From: Thalassotalea sp. ND16A
GTDB taxonomy: Bacteria; Pseudomonadota; Gammaproteobacteria; Enterobacterales; Alteromonadaceae
DNA: 64,000 bases
Direction: 5' to 3'
Assembly (NCBI RefSeq): GCF_000764205.1
Contig: NZ_JQDZ01000047.1
Location: forward strand, 55,593 to 119,592
A program made the translations under genes and the position numbers. Positions 27,564-36,515 of this stretch are shown one piece after another. Position 1 is the first letter of the stretch; each line of letters begins with the position of its first letter. The notes under the pieces were generated by a model. The model was not told the DNA's origin. It ran no database searches and saw only the letters and a program-made list of their open reading frames with translations.

Positions 27564-29828
27564 TTAATGTAGAGTATGCATTTTATCAACCGCAAACTCT
27601 GCACCTATACCATGACAAACTGAGCATGATTCCACTTTATTAGCGGCAGCAAAGTTCGCACTACCAAATATTGCTCCATTTTGTATCATATGATCAATAA
27701 GTGATTGGTTTTTGGTTGAAATTGCCCCTTTGCCTGGATCAATCAATCCCGGTAAATTCGGGTCAATTAATCCCAACTTGACATTAAGATGGCAACTTCC
27801 GCAGACAACAGCCGTAGGGCTAACATAAACGCTATCATTTGCTCCCGATGCAGCTGATGCACGCGTGTTTTGCTGAATTGGCAGATCAAATTGCCCTTCC
27901 GCGTGACATGCATTACAGTTGTCAATGTTATTAGGGAAATGGTCGATTTGTTCTGGGTTCTCGTCGTCAAGCGCATCTTTGTCTAAGCCAGAATGTAAAC
28001 GATGGACATGACGCTTTAAATCACCTAAACCTCGGAATCCTGTACGTGTTGCGTTATGACATGTTTTACATTGGATTAGGTCTGTTGCGCCGTGATGAAA
28101 CATTTTATCGGCATGACAACCCTGGCAAGATTCCATGTTCGCGCCAATTTTGTCGTATGCCTCGGTACTGATAGAGCCATCTCCATTGAAGAAAGCAATT
28201 GTTGGCTCTGATTCTATTTGGGCAACATCCATAGACGCTGTTTCAGGTGAGTCGCAACGCACGATAGCGCCGTCTTTCTCATTCATACAAACGAGTACGT
28301 CAACAGGTGTCGCAGTGATGACATCCGTTGCTGTAATTCCCGCTAATAAACCTGGTGCAGAACAACTGAATAACCCCGCGCCATCAGGTGTACAATCATT
28401 AAAGGCAACTTCTTGATGGTTTAGCTGGTAACCTGTACCGTCGTCCCAGTTAAGAGCAAGGGCACCGTTGTCGGTACCGTGGCCATATTTACCAAACATA
28501 GCACCTTGTGGGGTATCAATGTCATTACTGTCACGTAATGCCGTAACTGGAGCACCTTCTAGTGTTATCATCACGTCCACTTCAATATCACCTGTAGCTA
28601 AGTCAACACGTACCGCTTCAGGCTTGGTGACAATGGCGGTACGGGCAATATCTTTGTAGTCCATTATACCAACATGGTTGCTACGTACCGAGCTAAACCC
28701 AGATTCGCCGTGACATGTTTGACATTCACTATTATCGGCTTGAACACCGGCAAGATGACCAGTACCAGTAGCAAAATCTACGTTGTCATGACAAGAACCA
28801 CAGGCTTGCATTGTTGGTTGTTGCATCCAGTTTATCGCGTCTGGCGTTGCCACATTGCTATCGTCATGACAATTGCTACAGTTACGAATATCTTGAGGCA
28901 GGTGTGTAGCTGAATAATCATGTTTGCTGTCCCTATATCCCCAGATAGCAAATTCACCGCCATTAATAACAGAAGGTAAGTTTGCACCACGGTGAATTCT
29001 GTGAATCATTACTTTAAAGTCGACCGTTTCACCACTATTAGCATCACCACTACCAGGGTTGTGACAAGTCACACAATAGGCGGTATCCACGCGACCACCA
29101 CCGTGGAAGGCAAGTTCTCCATGACAGTTGTTACACGTGCCTTGGGAAACCATTTCACGGCTCGAAATTGAATCGGTTGCGCCTGTAGATGGCTGCCAGT
29201 CGTAGGTTCTATTCATGGTAGGATAACCATTGCCACTAATTTGGAAAGCAACTCTTTGGGTATAATCAGGATTATAGATAACCGCTACCGGCGATGTTAC
29301 ATTACTCATATCAAAACTAAAGGTGTAACTGTACGTTCCGTCTTTGTTGTTGATAAATATGCCTGCTTCAGTACTCGCATTTTCAGATGTTGCCTGTATG
29401 GCGTCTTCAGTGCCAGGACCATTAATTGGATCGGTTGGTGCACGTTCGGTTTTGTTGATATAACTTTGCCAATAAGAAGATTCACCCGATGTAGCGTCAA
29501 TGGGGGTTAACTGGGCGACAGTGAATCGAATTTGACTACCTTGTAAACCGTTGAAACCTACACCAATGTCATCTTCGATGCTGAAATCAACGGTTAATTT
29601 GCCGTCGATGGCAATTGTGGCACCGGTTATTGCTGATTCCATGGTTTCTGTAATTCTTGATGTGCCCGTAGAACCTGATGGACCTGTTTCTCCCACAGAA
29701 CCCGTAGGACCATCGGGACCCGCAGGTCCTGTGGCACCGTCATCACCACATCCAAATAGCGCAAGTATGCCAATCAAGACAACACTGGTTAGCAGTTGCT
29801 TAAGGTGCCATAGTTTCATGTTTTTCAT
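27564..29828 (-). CDS. mtrC: OmcA/MtrC-family surface decaheme c-type lipoprotein
   Basis: 754 aa. Lipoprotein signal with lipobox LFGC (about residue 27 from my start), then a collagen-like Gly-x-y stretch of about eight triplets (GATGPAGPDGPTG...), then beta and heme domains. Ten CxxCH motifs: CNNCH, CVTCH, CSNCH, CGSCH, CQTCH, CQGCH, CKTCH, CNACH, CGSCH and CSVCH, in two groups of five around a middle beta domain, as in MtrC/OmcA. I start at the ATG six bases after GGAG; an upstream in-frame start adds 20 unlikely residues. First gene of the conduit operon. Confidence 0.93.
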   Translation of the reverse strand: MKNMKLWHLKQLLTSVVLIGILALFGCGDDGATGPAGPDGPTGSVGETGPSGSTGTSRITETMESAITGATIAIDGKLTVDFSIEDDIGVGFNGLQGSQIRFTVAQLTPIDATSGESSYWQSYINKTERAPTDPINGPGTEDAIQATSENASTEAGIFINNKDGTYSYTFSFDMSNVTSPVAVIYNPDYTQRVAFQISGNGYPTMNRTYDWQPSTGATDSISSREMVSQGTCNNCHGELAFHGGGRVDTAYCVTCHNPGSGDANSGETVDFKVMIHRIHRGANLPSVINGGEFAIWGYRDSKHDYSATHLPQDIRNCSNCHDDSNVATPDAINWMQQPTMQACGSCHDNVDFATGTGHLAGVQADNSECQTCHGESGFSSVRSNHVGIMDYKDIARTAIVTKPEAVRVDLATGDIEVDVMITLEGAPVTALRDSNDIDTPQGAMFGKYGHGTDNGALALNWDDGTGYQLNHQEVAFNDCTPDGAGLFSCSAPGLLAGITATDVITATPVDVLVCMNEKDGAIVRCDSPETASMDVAQIESEPTIAFFNGDGSISTEAYDKIGANMESCQGCHADKMFHHGATDLIQCKTCHNATRTGFRGLGDLKRHVHRLHSGLDKDALDDENPEQIDHFPNNIDNCNACHAEGQFDLPIQQNTRASAASGANDSVYVSPTAVVCGSCHLNVKLGLIDPNLPGLIDPGKGAISTKNQSLIDHMIQNGAIFGSANFAAANKVESCSVCHGIGAEFAVDKMHTLH

Positions 29829-30013
29829 TAGAGACTCCATGGGTATATTGGCTACAATTTTTGCTTGCTTTACCCTGTATTGGATCAATTTATCTATGTG
29901 CTAACTGTTTTGCATAACAAGCTATAGTTACTTATTCATACTAGTATATATTTAGGAACGCATTTGAGCTTAGATATGAAATTTAATAATTTTCATAAAT
30001 GGATTATAACAAC

Positions 30014-30619
30014 ATGATCAAAATCAAATTTATGACACTTTTCTTGACACTATTTACTGGCTTTTCACAGGCTAGCTCAATCGACTCTACAATAACTATG
30101 TGCAATGACTGTCATGGAGCAAAAGGCGTAAGTAGCGATTCAGATATACCGAGTATTGCTGGATTTTCTGAAACCACCATTTCAGACATGCTGATAGCTT
30201 ATATTGATGAAACACGAAGTGCGCGCAGTTCTAAGTATCGTCATGGTGATACTAGCCGATCGGAAACAAACATGTATGCTATTGCGAAAGAGCTTTCAGA
30301 AGAAAATATCGAAGCGATAGCAAGCTATTATTCTGAGCAAATTTTTATTCCGAGCAAACAAACCTTTGACTCAGCACTTGCAAAAAAAGGTGAAAAGTTA
30401 CATGAAGAGAGATGCATTATATGTCATGAACAGGGCGGAAGCTCTGCGGACGATGATGCAAGTATTTTAGCGGGACAATGGATGCCATTTTTAGAGCAAG
30501 CGTTTAAAGATTATCGTTCTGGAGAACGAGAAACTGAAGAGGGAATGAAGAAAAAAATAGATAGACTATCAGAAAAGCAAATCAAAGCGCTGATACATTA
30601 TTATGCTAGTCAACAATAG
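30014..30619 (+). CDS. diheme class I cytochrome c (c4/c5-like), periplasmic
   Basis: About 201 aa. Signal peptide MIKIKFMTLFLTLFTGFSQA. Two heme motifs, CNDCH and CICH-type CIICH, each in a cytochrome-c fold half (first about 30-105, second about 115-200), the c4 arrangement. Likely shuttles electrons in the periplasm, possibly to or from the decaheme conduit transcribed divergently from the same 185-bp gap. An ATG five codons upstream is possible, but the internal ATG gives the better signal peptide. Confidence 0.85.
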   Translation: MIKIKFMTLFLTLFTGFSQASSIDSTITMCNDCHGAKGVSSDSDIPSIAGFSETTISDMLIAYIDETRSARSSKYRHGDTSRSETNMYAIAKELSEENIEAIASYYSEQIFIPSKQTFDSALAKKGEKLHEERCIICHEQGGSSADDDASILAGQWMPFLEQAFKDYRSGERETEEGMKKKIDRLSEKQIKALIHYYASQQ

Positions 30620-30635
30620 GGATTGAACGATGAAA

Positions 30636-30659
30636 AAGGATCTACTGACGTAGATCCCA
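30636..30659 (-). terminator. terminator of metC
   Basis: Perfect hairpin GGATCTAC, loop TGAC, GTAGATCC. On the minus strand it is followed by TTTTT. It lies about 60 bp past the metC stop codon. Confidence 0.75.
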
Positions 30660-30720
30660 AACTTGGTATCAGCCTATAAACAAATAGCATTGTTTAGCGG
30701 TTTTATTTTGATTAATAATA

Positions 30721-31899
30721 TTATAAATTACTGTTTAATCTGGCAAAACCTCGTTCAAGGTCATCAATTAAATCGTCAATATCTTCCAAACCGATATGTA
30801 ATCGTATCACCGGGGTAGTATAGCCGAACGCCGATTCAGCCCTGGCTTTGTTAAGCCCGGAATAAGCCAATACCAAGCTTTCAAATCCGCCCCATGAAAA
30901 CCCCATCTTAAAGTGACTCATGCCATCTAAAAATGCGGTTAACGCCTGATTATTGCTCTTTTTTAACACAAAAGAGAATAAACCATTGCCACCGACAAAA
31001 TCACGCTTAAAATATTCATGACCGGGACACGACGGCAATGTCGGATGCAGCACGGTTTCCACTTCTGCTCGGGTGGCTAACCATTTGGCAATTTTTAACG
31101 AATTCTTTTCGTGCTGTTTTAATCGCACCCCTAAGGTGCGAATACCACGCATCGCCAAGGTGATATCATCCGGTGAGGCACACTGCCCTAACAGATAAGA
31201 TTTTTCTCGTAACACCGGCCAGCTCTTCTCGTTTGCCGTGGCTGTACCCAGCATAATATCGGAATGGCCGCTGACGTATTTGGTCGCAGCTTGTACCGAA
31301 ACATCGACGCCATAATCAAAAGGTTGAAAATGCAATGGTGACGCCCAGGTATTATCCAATATCACCGTAATGTCTGGGTTTTGCGCATGCGCTACCTCAC
31401 AAATGCCGGGTACATCTTGAACCTCCATGGTGATAGAACCCGGGGATTCAACAAACACGACTTTGGTATTGTCTTGGATCAGGTTTTTAATATCCCGGCC
31501 GATCATCGGATCATAAAACGTGACCTCAACACCAAATTGCGACAGCGTTTGCGTACAAAAATCTCGGGTTGGCTCGTAGGCCGAGTCCACCATTAACAAA
31601 TGATCACCGGCTTTAACAAAGGCTAAAATCGCACTGGTTATCGCGGCAGTACCACATGGATAAACATAACAGCCTACACCACCTTCAATCTCGTTCATCG
31701 CATCAGCAAACGCAAACGTGGTTGGTGTACCACGACGACCGTAAAACAGCTCTTGTTGCTGTCTTTTTACACTGGCTTCTTTCATCTGGGCGACTGAGTC
31801 AAAGACTACAGTAGATGCCCTGAATACAGGTGGATTTACCACACCTTTGGTCCACTTTGCTTGTCGTCCAGCATTTACGAGTTTAGTATCTTTTTTCAT
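30721..31899 (-). CDS. metC: cystathionine beta-lyase
   Basis: PLP enzyme of the Cys/Met metabolism family, splitting cystathionine into homocysteine, pyruvate and ammonia. 392 aa from the chosen start. MetC-type features: TKLVNAGRQAKWTKGVVNPPVFRASTVVFDS, YGRRGTPTTFAFADAM, YPCGTAAITSAIL, SPGSITMEVQDVP, the Schiff-base lysine in SVQAATKYVSGHSD, and FSWGGFESL near the C-terminus. I start at MKKDTKLVNAG after AGAG; an in-frame ATG 45 bp upstream lacks a ribosome site. Transcribed alone. Confidence 0.9.
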   Translation of the reverse strand: MKKDTKLVNAGRQAKWTKGVVNPPVFRASTVVFDSVAQMKEASVKRQQQELFYGRRGTPTTFAFADAMNEIEGGVGCYVYPCGTAAITSAILAFVKAGDHLLMVDSAYEPTRDFCTQTLSQFGVEVTFYDPMIGRDIKNLIQDNTKVVFVESPGSITMEVQDVPGICEVAHAQNPDITVILDNTWASPLHFQPFDYGVDVSVQAATKYVSGHSDIMLGTATANEKSWPVLREKSYLLGQCASPDDITLAMRGIRTLGVRLKQHEKNSLKIAKWLATRAEVETVLHPTLPSCPGHEYFKRDFVGGNGLFSFVLKKSNNQALTAFLDGMSHFKMGFSWGGFESLVLAYSGLNKARAESAFGYTTPVIRLHIGLEDIDDLIDDLERGFARLNSNL

Positions 31900-31990
31900 T
31901 ATCGACTCTAAGTTAAGGTTCAGTTCAAATAGCTGTCTAGCCATCTAAACAGATTTTTTAACGAATATAAAGGGTTTTGTGGTTTTCGCA

Positions 31991-32020
31991 GGTAATAACT
32001 CATTTCAATGAGTTATTACC
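31991..32020. terminator. perfect 12-bp hairpin upstream of metC
   Basis: GGTAATAACTCA, loop TTTCAA, TGAGTTATTACC. Neither flank has a T run, so it may be a Rho-assisted or processing hairpin rather than a true intrinsic terminator. It sits between the remnant downstream of the sulfatase gene and metC. Confidence 0.5.
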
Positions 32021-32051
32021 CTGGAGTCGTAAACCTCACTTCCAACTTACT

Positions 32052-32093
32052 ACTTTCTACTTTCCACTTTCCACTTTCTACTTTCAACTTTCA
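32052..32093. repeat. heptamer repeat ACTTTCN, six units
   Basis: Six consecutive heptamers ACTTTCT, ACTTTCC, ACTTTCC, ACTTTCT, ACTTTCA, ACTTTCA; only the last base varies. All-pyrimidine bias with one A per unit. Intergenic. Confidence 0.85.
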
Positions 32094-32133
32094 ACCAAGC
32101 ATTTCATCCGAAGGTAGATGAGTTTTCAAAAAT

Positions 32134-32388
32134 TTACGACACTGCCAAAGGGTACGCCCGGTGATTGGCAAAAAAAACCATCAGATGTGGCCTATCATCG
32201 ATTCGATCGTAGGTATATTGCACGCTGGCTTTTTTCAATTCTACGGCCAAGGTATATGAATTTTTTACCGAGGCAATCGCATCTATTTTGCCATCGATTA
32301 ACAATGCCGAATGACCGTTTCTATCGACGTGGCTGATGGAAGAAGCTTCATTGTACACTTCAGCAGCCTCTGCCTGAGGCTCACCAAT
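32134..32388 (-). pseudogene. fragment of a periplasmic solute-binding (SBP family 3-like) gene
   Basis: An open stretch follows the sulfatase stop codon on the same strand and frame. It reads AEVYNEASSISHV...ALLIDGKIDAIASVKNSYTLAVEL...FFANHRAYPLA. The G-(K)-IDAI, YTLAVELKK and late YPLA blocks resemble the C-terminal lobe of family 3 extracellular solute-binding proteins or TRAP-like sensors. There is no start codon with a ribosome site and no N-terminal half, so I read it as a gene remnant. The family call is tentative. Confidence 0.35.
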
Positions 32389-32391
32389 GAA

Positions 32392-33843
32392 TTATTCTAC
32401 TTTGGGTGGTACATAAGGATCCGCCTGCCCCGTTGGAATTGGTGGGAATTTTTTCAAAGAAGCCGCATGTTCATAAAGTTGTGGCAGCCCCTTTTTTAAC
32501 ACCCAGGTATGAGGAAATAGTACATTATTTTTTTCCTGAGGATCTGTCATCAGGTCATAAACTCTTGGCATAGTGTAAGTGGTTAATCTATCATCCCAGG
32601 AATTTTGCTCTTTCATGTGTATTTTCCAGTTTTTCCATTTTACCCCAAAGATGTCATTGCCCATGTAAACGACAAAGCCATCACGACCAGACTCTTTCTT
32701 TTTCCCTAACAAGAAGTCGGAAACATCAATACCATCGATAGCACGATCTGTAGGTACTTTACCGCCAATAATTTTTGCTAAGCTAGGAAATAAGTCCATC
32801 GCGTGAACAATTTCATCACTTGACTGACCCGCTTTTATTTTTTTTGGCCAGCGTATCGCAAATGGTACTCGTAACGCGCCTTCAAAACTGGTAAACAGAG
32901 TGCCTCTCCACGGGCCTGCTGAACCATTCACCACAGTTTCTACGGTTAAGTTAGTATTTTGAAAATTAGTGGCTTCAGGACCATTATCCGCAGTAAAGAT
33001 GAAAATAGTGTTATCGCTAATGCCTAAATCATCAATAGTGTCGGTCAACTCTTTCACATAGCTGTCAATTTGCATTAACAAGTCAGCCCAAACACCATTG
33101 CCAGACTTCCCTTTAAAATCTGGGTGTGGGATGGTGGGGAAATGAGTAGCCGTATACGGCAAATAGACAAAAAATGGCTTGTCTGCTTTGGCATTTTTTG
33201 TCATAAAGCTTTTTGCCCGATCGGTCAAATCCCGGTCAATGAGTGCCCTGTATTCTAAATTATAGGCTCTGGATTTTTTAGGTGTTTGGCCCTTTATACT
33301 GTCCAGTACATACGGCTCAGCTATGCCTGATTCGGCAAAGCCTTCGAGTGCCGTATATACTGACTCATCGGTAGTATTTGGAATACCATACCATTCATCA
33401 AAGCCCTGATCGGTTGGGAATCGACCTTTGGTTCTACCTAAGTGCCATTTGCCATACATACCGGTTGCATAGCCAGCATTAGACAGCATTTCAGCCATAG
33501 TAACTTCCCATTGTACTAAGCCATAAACCCCTTCCCCTAAAGGAACAGCACCATTGCCACTGCGTGCAGCATAGCGCCCGGTCATTAATGCAGAGCGCGA
33601 AGGAGTACATTGCACTTCCACATTGAAATTTGTCAGCCTTAAGCCTTCACTAGCAATCTTATCCAAATTAGGGGTTGCCGCTCCACGTATGATCCCTCCG
33701 CCATTAAAACCGGGTTCACCCCAACCAAAATTGTCCATAAAAATCAAAACAACATTTGGCTTTGCTGTCGCTGCTGGGGCAATGAAACTAGCAAGCATGA
33801 GCACGATTGCTGAGCCTGTTATCATTATTTTATTAATATTCAT
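32392..33843 (-). CDS. secreted arylsulfatase-type sulfatase
   Basis: 483 aa. Signal peptide about 1-27. Type I sulfatase: metal-site start VVLIFMDNFGWGEPG, and the formylglycine motif C79-T-P-S-R with the following ALMTGRY, so C79 should be converted by a formylglycine-generating enzyme (none in the window). MYGKWHLGR and TADNGPE are further family motifs. Probably periplasmic, hydrolysing sulfate esters; the substrate is unknown. It is followed on the same strand, after a 43-bp gap upstream, by an outer-membrane channel gene, so they may be cotranscribed. Confidence 0.9.
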   Translation of the reverse strand: MNINKIMITGSAIVLMLASFIAPAATAKPNVVLIFMDNFGWGEPGFNGGGIIRGAATPNLDKIASEGLRLTNFNVEVQCTPSRSALMTGRYAARSGNGAVPLGEGVYGLVQWEVTMAEMLSNAGYATGMYGKWHLGRTKGRFPTDQGFDEWYGIPNTTDESVYTALEGFAESGIAEPYVLDSIKGQTPKKSRAYNLEYRALIDRDLTDRAKSFMTKNAKADKPFFVYLPYTATHFPTIPHPDFKGKSGNGVWADLLMQIDSYVKELTDTIDDLGISDNTIFIFTADNGPEATNFQNTNLTVETVVNGSAGPWRGTLFTSFEGALRVPFAIRWPKKIKAGQSSDEIVHAMDLFPSLAKIIGGKVPTDRAIDGIDVSDFLLGKKKESGRDGFVVYMGNDIFGVKWKNWKIHMKEQNSWDDRLTTYTMPRVYDLMTDPQEKNNVLFPHTWVLKKGLPQLYEHAASLKKFPPIPTGQADPYVPPKVE

Positions 33844-33886
33844 AAATGTCCTTAATCTATGTGTTGATTTGATTCAATCTTGATTG

Positions 33887-34791
33887 TTAAAAACTCATAG
33901 CCGCAGAAAGAAAAATATGATCTCCCTCAAGACGGTTTTCGGCTTTATATTCATTAAGCCATTTAGCTATAATTGAAATCATTTGTCCCTTAATGGTTGG
34001 CATCCATAGCACGGCCGGCCCGACACCTGCAGCTCGCCCTTTAAAGCCTCCGAGTACAGCTCCCTCTCCACTATCACCAGTGATTTGTTTTATATAAAAA
34101 CCATGGACACCTATGGCGAAAGTATCGGATAAAAACTGATTAAACATATAATCAAGATGAACTTCTTCACCGGTTTGATAATTTGTCTCTTCATTTTCAG
34201 TATTGTAAATATAGCCAAGGTTAAACGAATAATCCTGCCCGGTTTCCAGGTTTAAATAGGTAGCAGAAAAGTTGGTATCGAAAGACCAGTAATTTAAACT
34301 GGGATTAATGTTCTTATTAATGTCGTATTGACCTGTTGGTGTGACAATGTATTCACCCAAACTAAAATGAAAGTTACCGCGATTCCAAAAAAACATAGCC
34401 GGTACAAAAGTGATATCGCCCAAATCAGTAACATCGTCTTCAACCCTAAGGCTATTAATGTTGGTATCCAATTTGGTATGAGAAATAGGTACGACAATCC
34501 CTGCCCCGTATTGAGCGCCAAAGATTTTTAACTCTGGCGTATACAGTACAGTGGTTAGATTTATCAGCAGAGTCAGTTCTGTATCTAATTCAATATTACC
34601 GGCACGAGAAGTTAACTCGGAGTCGGCATTGTAATAATAGACGTCATCTCGAACTGTGATGCTGGTGCTAGGTTGCACGGCAGCAGCAAAATCACCGTAA
34701 GTGCCAGGAAGGTAGTTGCTATAACCACCTTCGGCAGCCTGTATAGTAAAAGGGAATGCAAGCGCTACAACTAAGGTAACTTTTTTACCAT
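33887..34791 (-). pseudogene. SphA/MetA-type outer-membrane channel gene with a start-proximal frameshift
   Basis: The main open part (GTG at 34678) encodes a 263-aa beta-barrel of the phenol-degradation meta-pathway transporter family (SITVRDDVYYYNADSE, IVVPISHTKLD, FSLGEYIVTPTGQYD, SAAMSF end). Upstream, in the same frame, lies an excellent signal peptide (VTLVVALAFPFTIQA, then AEGGYSNYLPGTYGDFAAAVQ), but the only ATG with a ribosome site (GAGGAA) is in another frame. Adding one A to the six-A run at 34781-34786 would join them. So this is a one-base deletion, a sequencing error, or a slippage switch. Confidence 0.7.
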
Positions 34792-35047
34792 TAAATATTT
34801 CCTCATATTAATAAGCGCTGCTTCTAGCATCACATCACTACCGTTTATTGGTGAAAGTTAATCAATCAGTGGGCGAAGTTCAGGTAAGCATTTTTATTTC
34901 TTTATAAATGCACCGATTGATTTCAACCAGAAGTATTTAAAAAAAATTAACGTAAACCAGCAAAACAAGCAGTCGAACCTGCTAACGAAGCTACTCTCGA
35001 AACATACAATCAATAAGAATTTTTTCAATCACCGAAAAATAATTCAA

Positions 35048-35061
35048 TGAAATTATTTACA
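35048..35061. promoter_or_regulatory. candidate SorC-type operator upstream of locus B deoB
   Basis: TGAAATTATTTACA, the same 14 bases found at 41796 in the divergent regulator/deoC region and close to the palindrome TGAAATAATTTTCA at 41763. Lies 136 bp before the deoB start. A wider match continues (ATGAAATTATTTACA, then GAAAATTATATTA against GAAAAATATATTA). Confidence 0.5.
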
Positions 35062-35196
35062 GGCCATGAAAATTATATTACCGTGAGTGAGTTGTTTAAA
35101 TTTTGTAATGAAAGTTTAAACAACATTTTATCAGCCTTAATAGCAAAAAAGGTATTAGGCCCCCATCTTAAATGTGTATATTTCGTGAGGATAATC

Positions 35197-36417
35197 ATGT
35201 CGAGAGCAATAATATTAGTCATTGACAGTTTTGGTATCGGTTATGCGCCAGATGCCGATAAATTTGGCGATCGTTCTGCTAATACGTTTGCTAACCTGGC
35301 TCAGGCTTATTACCAAGAGAAGCAACAGCCAATAAACATTCCTAATTTAGCTTCTTTAGGCTTAGTTGCTGCCTGCGAGCAAGCATCAAACAGAACTTTT
35401 CCCTATGTCGGCGGGAAACCTGAAAAAGGTGCTTACGGCTATGCTGCGGAAATTAGCTCAGGCAAAGACACCCCGAGTGGACACTGGGAAATGACCGGCG
35501 TACCGGTCCTTTTCGATTGGGATTACTTTACCAACAAAGAGCAAAGTTTCTCTGTAGAGTTACTCGAAAAAATTTCCAAAAAAACCGGAGTAAAATCGAT
35601 ATTAGGGAATTGTCATGCTTCCGGCACAACCATTATTGAGCAATATGGCGAAGACCATATTAACAGTGGCATGCCTATTTGTTACACCTCAGCAGACAGC
35701 GTTTTTCAAGTTGCAGCGCATGAAGAATCTTTTGGCTTGGCCAACCTTTATACTTATTGCGAGCAAGTTCGTGAGTTACTCGACGATGAGAAGTTAAACA
35801 TTGGCCGGGTAATAGCTCGTCCATTTGTTGGCAATGATGCCAGCAATTTTCAGCGTACCGGAAATCGCCGTGATTACTCCGTTTTACCTCCTTCAAAAAC
35901 GGTACTGGATAAAGTCTGTGCCAAAAACGTAGGGGACGTAATAAGTGTCGGCAAGATAGCAGACATTTTCGCCCACCAAGGTATCAATGTTACCACAAAA
36001 GCTACGGGGTTAGATGCTCTTATTGACGCCACATTAGAGCATATTAAACAGCGTAAAAACGAAAGTATTATTTTTACCAACCTGGTTAATTTTGATCAAG
36101 ATTACGGCCATCGACGCGATCCGATTGGCTATGCGAAAGCTCTGGAACATTTAGATCGACGTCTACCTGAATTCTACCAACTGATGAATGACGAAGACAT
36201 ATTGTTTATGACCGCAGACCACGGCTGCGACCCTACATGGCCGGGTTCTGATCACACCAGAGAATATGTTCCGCAACTCGTTTATTCAAAATCAATTAAG
36301 TCAGTGAATTTAGGCGAGAGAAATACCTTTGCCGATTTAGGTCAAACCATTGCAGAGATGTTTAATGTCTCACCAATGGATTATGGCACCTCCTATTTCA
36401 CCGAGATTTCTGACTAA
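35197..36417 (+). CDS. deoB: phosphopentomutase (locus B)
   Basis: Second phosphopentomutase in the window, 406 aa, same length as the locus A enzyme and similar along its whole length. Motifs: ILVIDSFGIGYAPDADKFGD, GKDTPSGHWE, FTNLVNFDQDYGHRRDP and TADHGCDPTWPGSDHTREYVPQ. I start at MSRAIILV because GTGAGG lies 9 bases upstream; an in-frame ATG 150 bp earlier would add an unconserved leader and lies on the candidate operator. First gene of deoB-receptor-deoD. Confidence 0.95.
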   Translation: MSRAIILVIDSFGIGYAPDADKFGDRSANTFANLAQAYYQEKQQPINIPNLASLGLVAACEQASNRTFPYVGGKPEKGAYGYAAEISSGKDTPSGHWEMTGVPVLFDWDYFTNKEQSFSVELLEKISKKTGVKSILGNCHASGTTIIEQYGEDHINSGMPICYTSADSVFQVAAHEESFGLANLYTYCEQVRELLDDEKLNIGRVIARPFVGNDASNFQRTGNRRDYSVLPPSKTVLDKVCAKNVGDVISVGKIADIFAHQGINVTTKATGLDALIDATLEHIKQRKNESIIFTNLVNFDQDYGHRRDPIGYAKALEHLDRRLPEFYQLMNDEDILFMTADHGCDPTWPGSDHTREYVPQLVYSKSIKSVNLGERNTFADLGQTIAEMFNVSPMDYGTSYFTEISD

Positions 36418-36515
36418 AAATTTTACACATTTGGCTGTTGTTAAAATATTCACAATAACTCTGAAGCAAAATTATAAATAATGTTTTAGAACAATTATAA
36501 CAAGGGATAACACCT

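Noticed and set aside
28135..28416. ORFs antisense to the surface cytochrome gene
   Set aside because: Frame shadows of the heme protein gene with no start signals or domains.
35047..35196. 50-residue N-terminal extension of locus B DeoB
   Set aside because: It covers the candidate operator, is absent from the locus A enzyme, and the internal ATG has a strong GTGAGG site.
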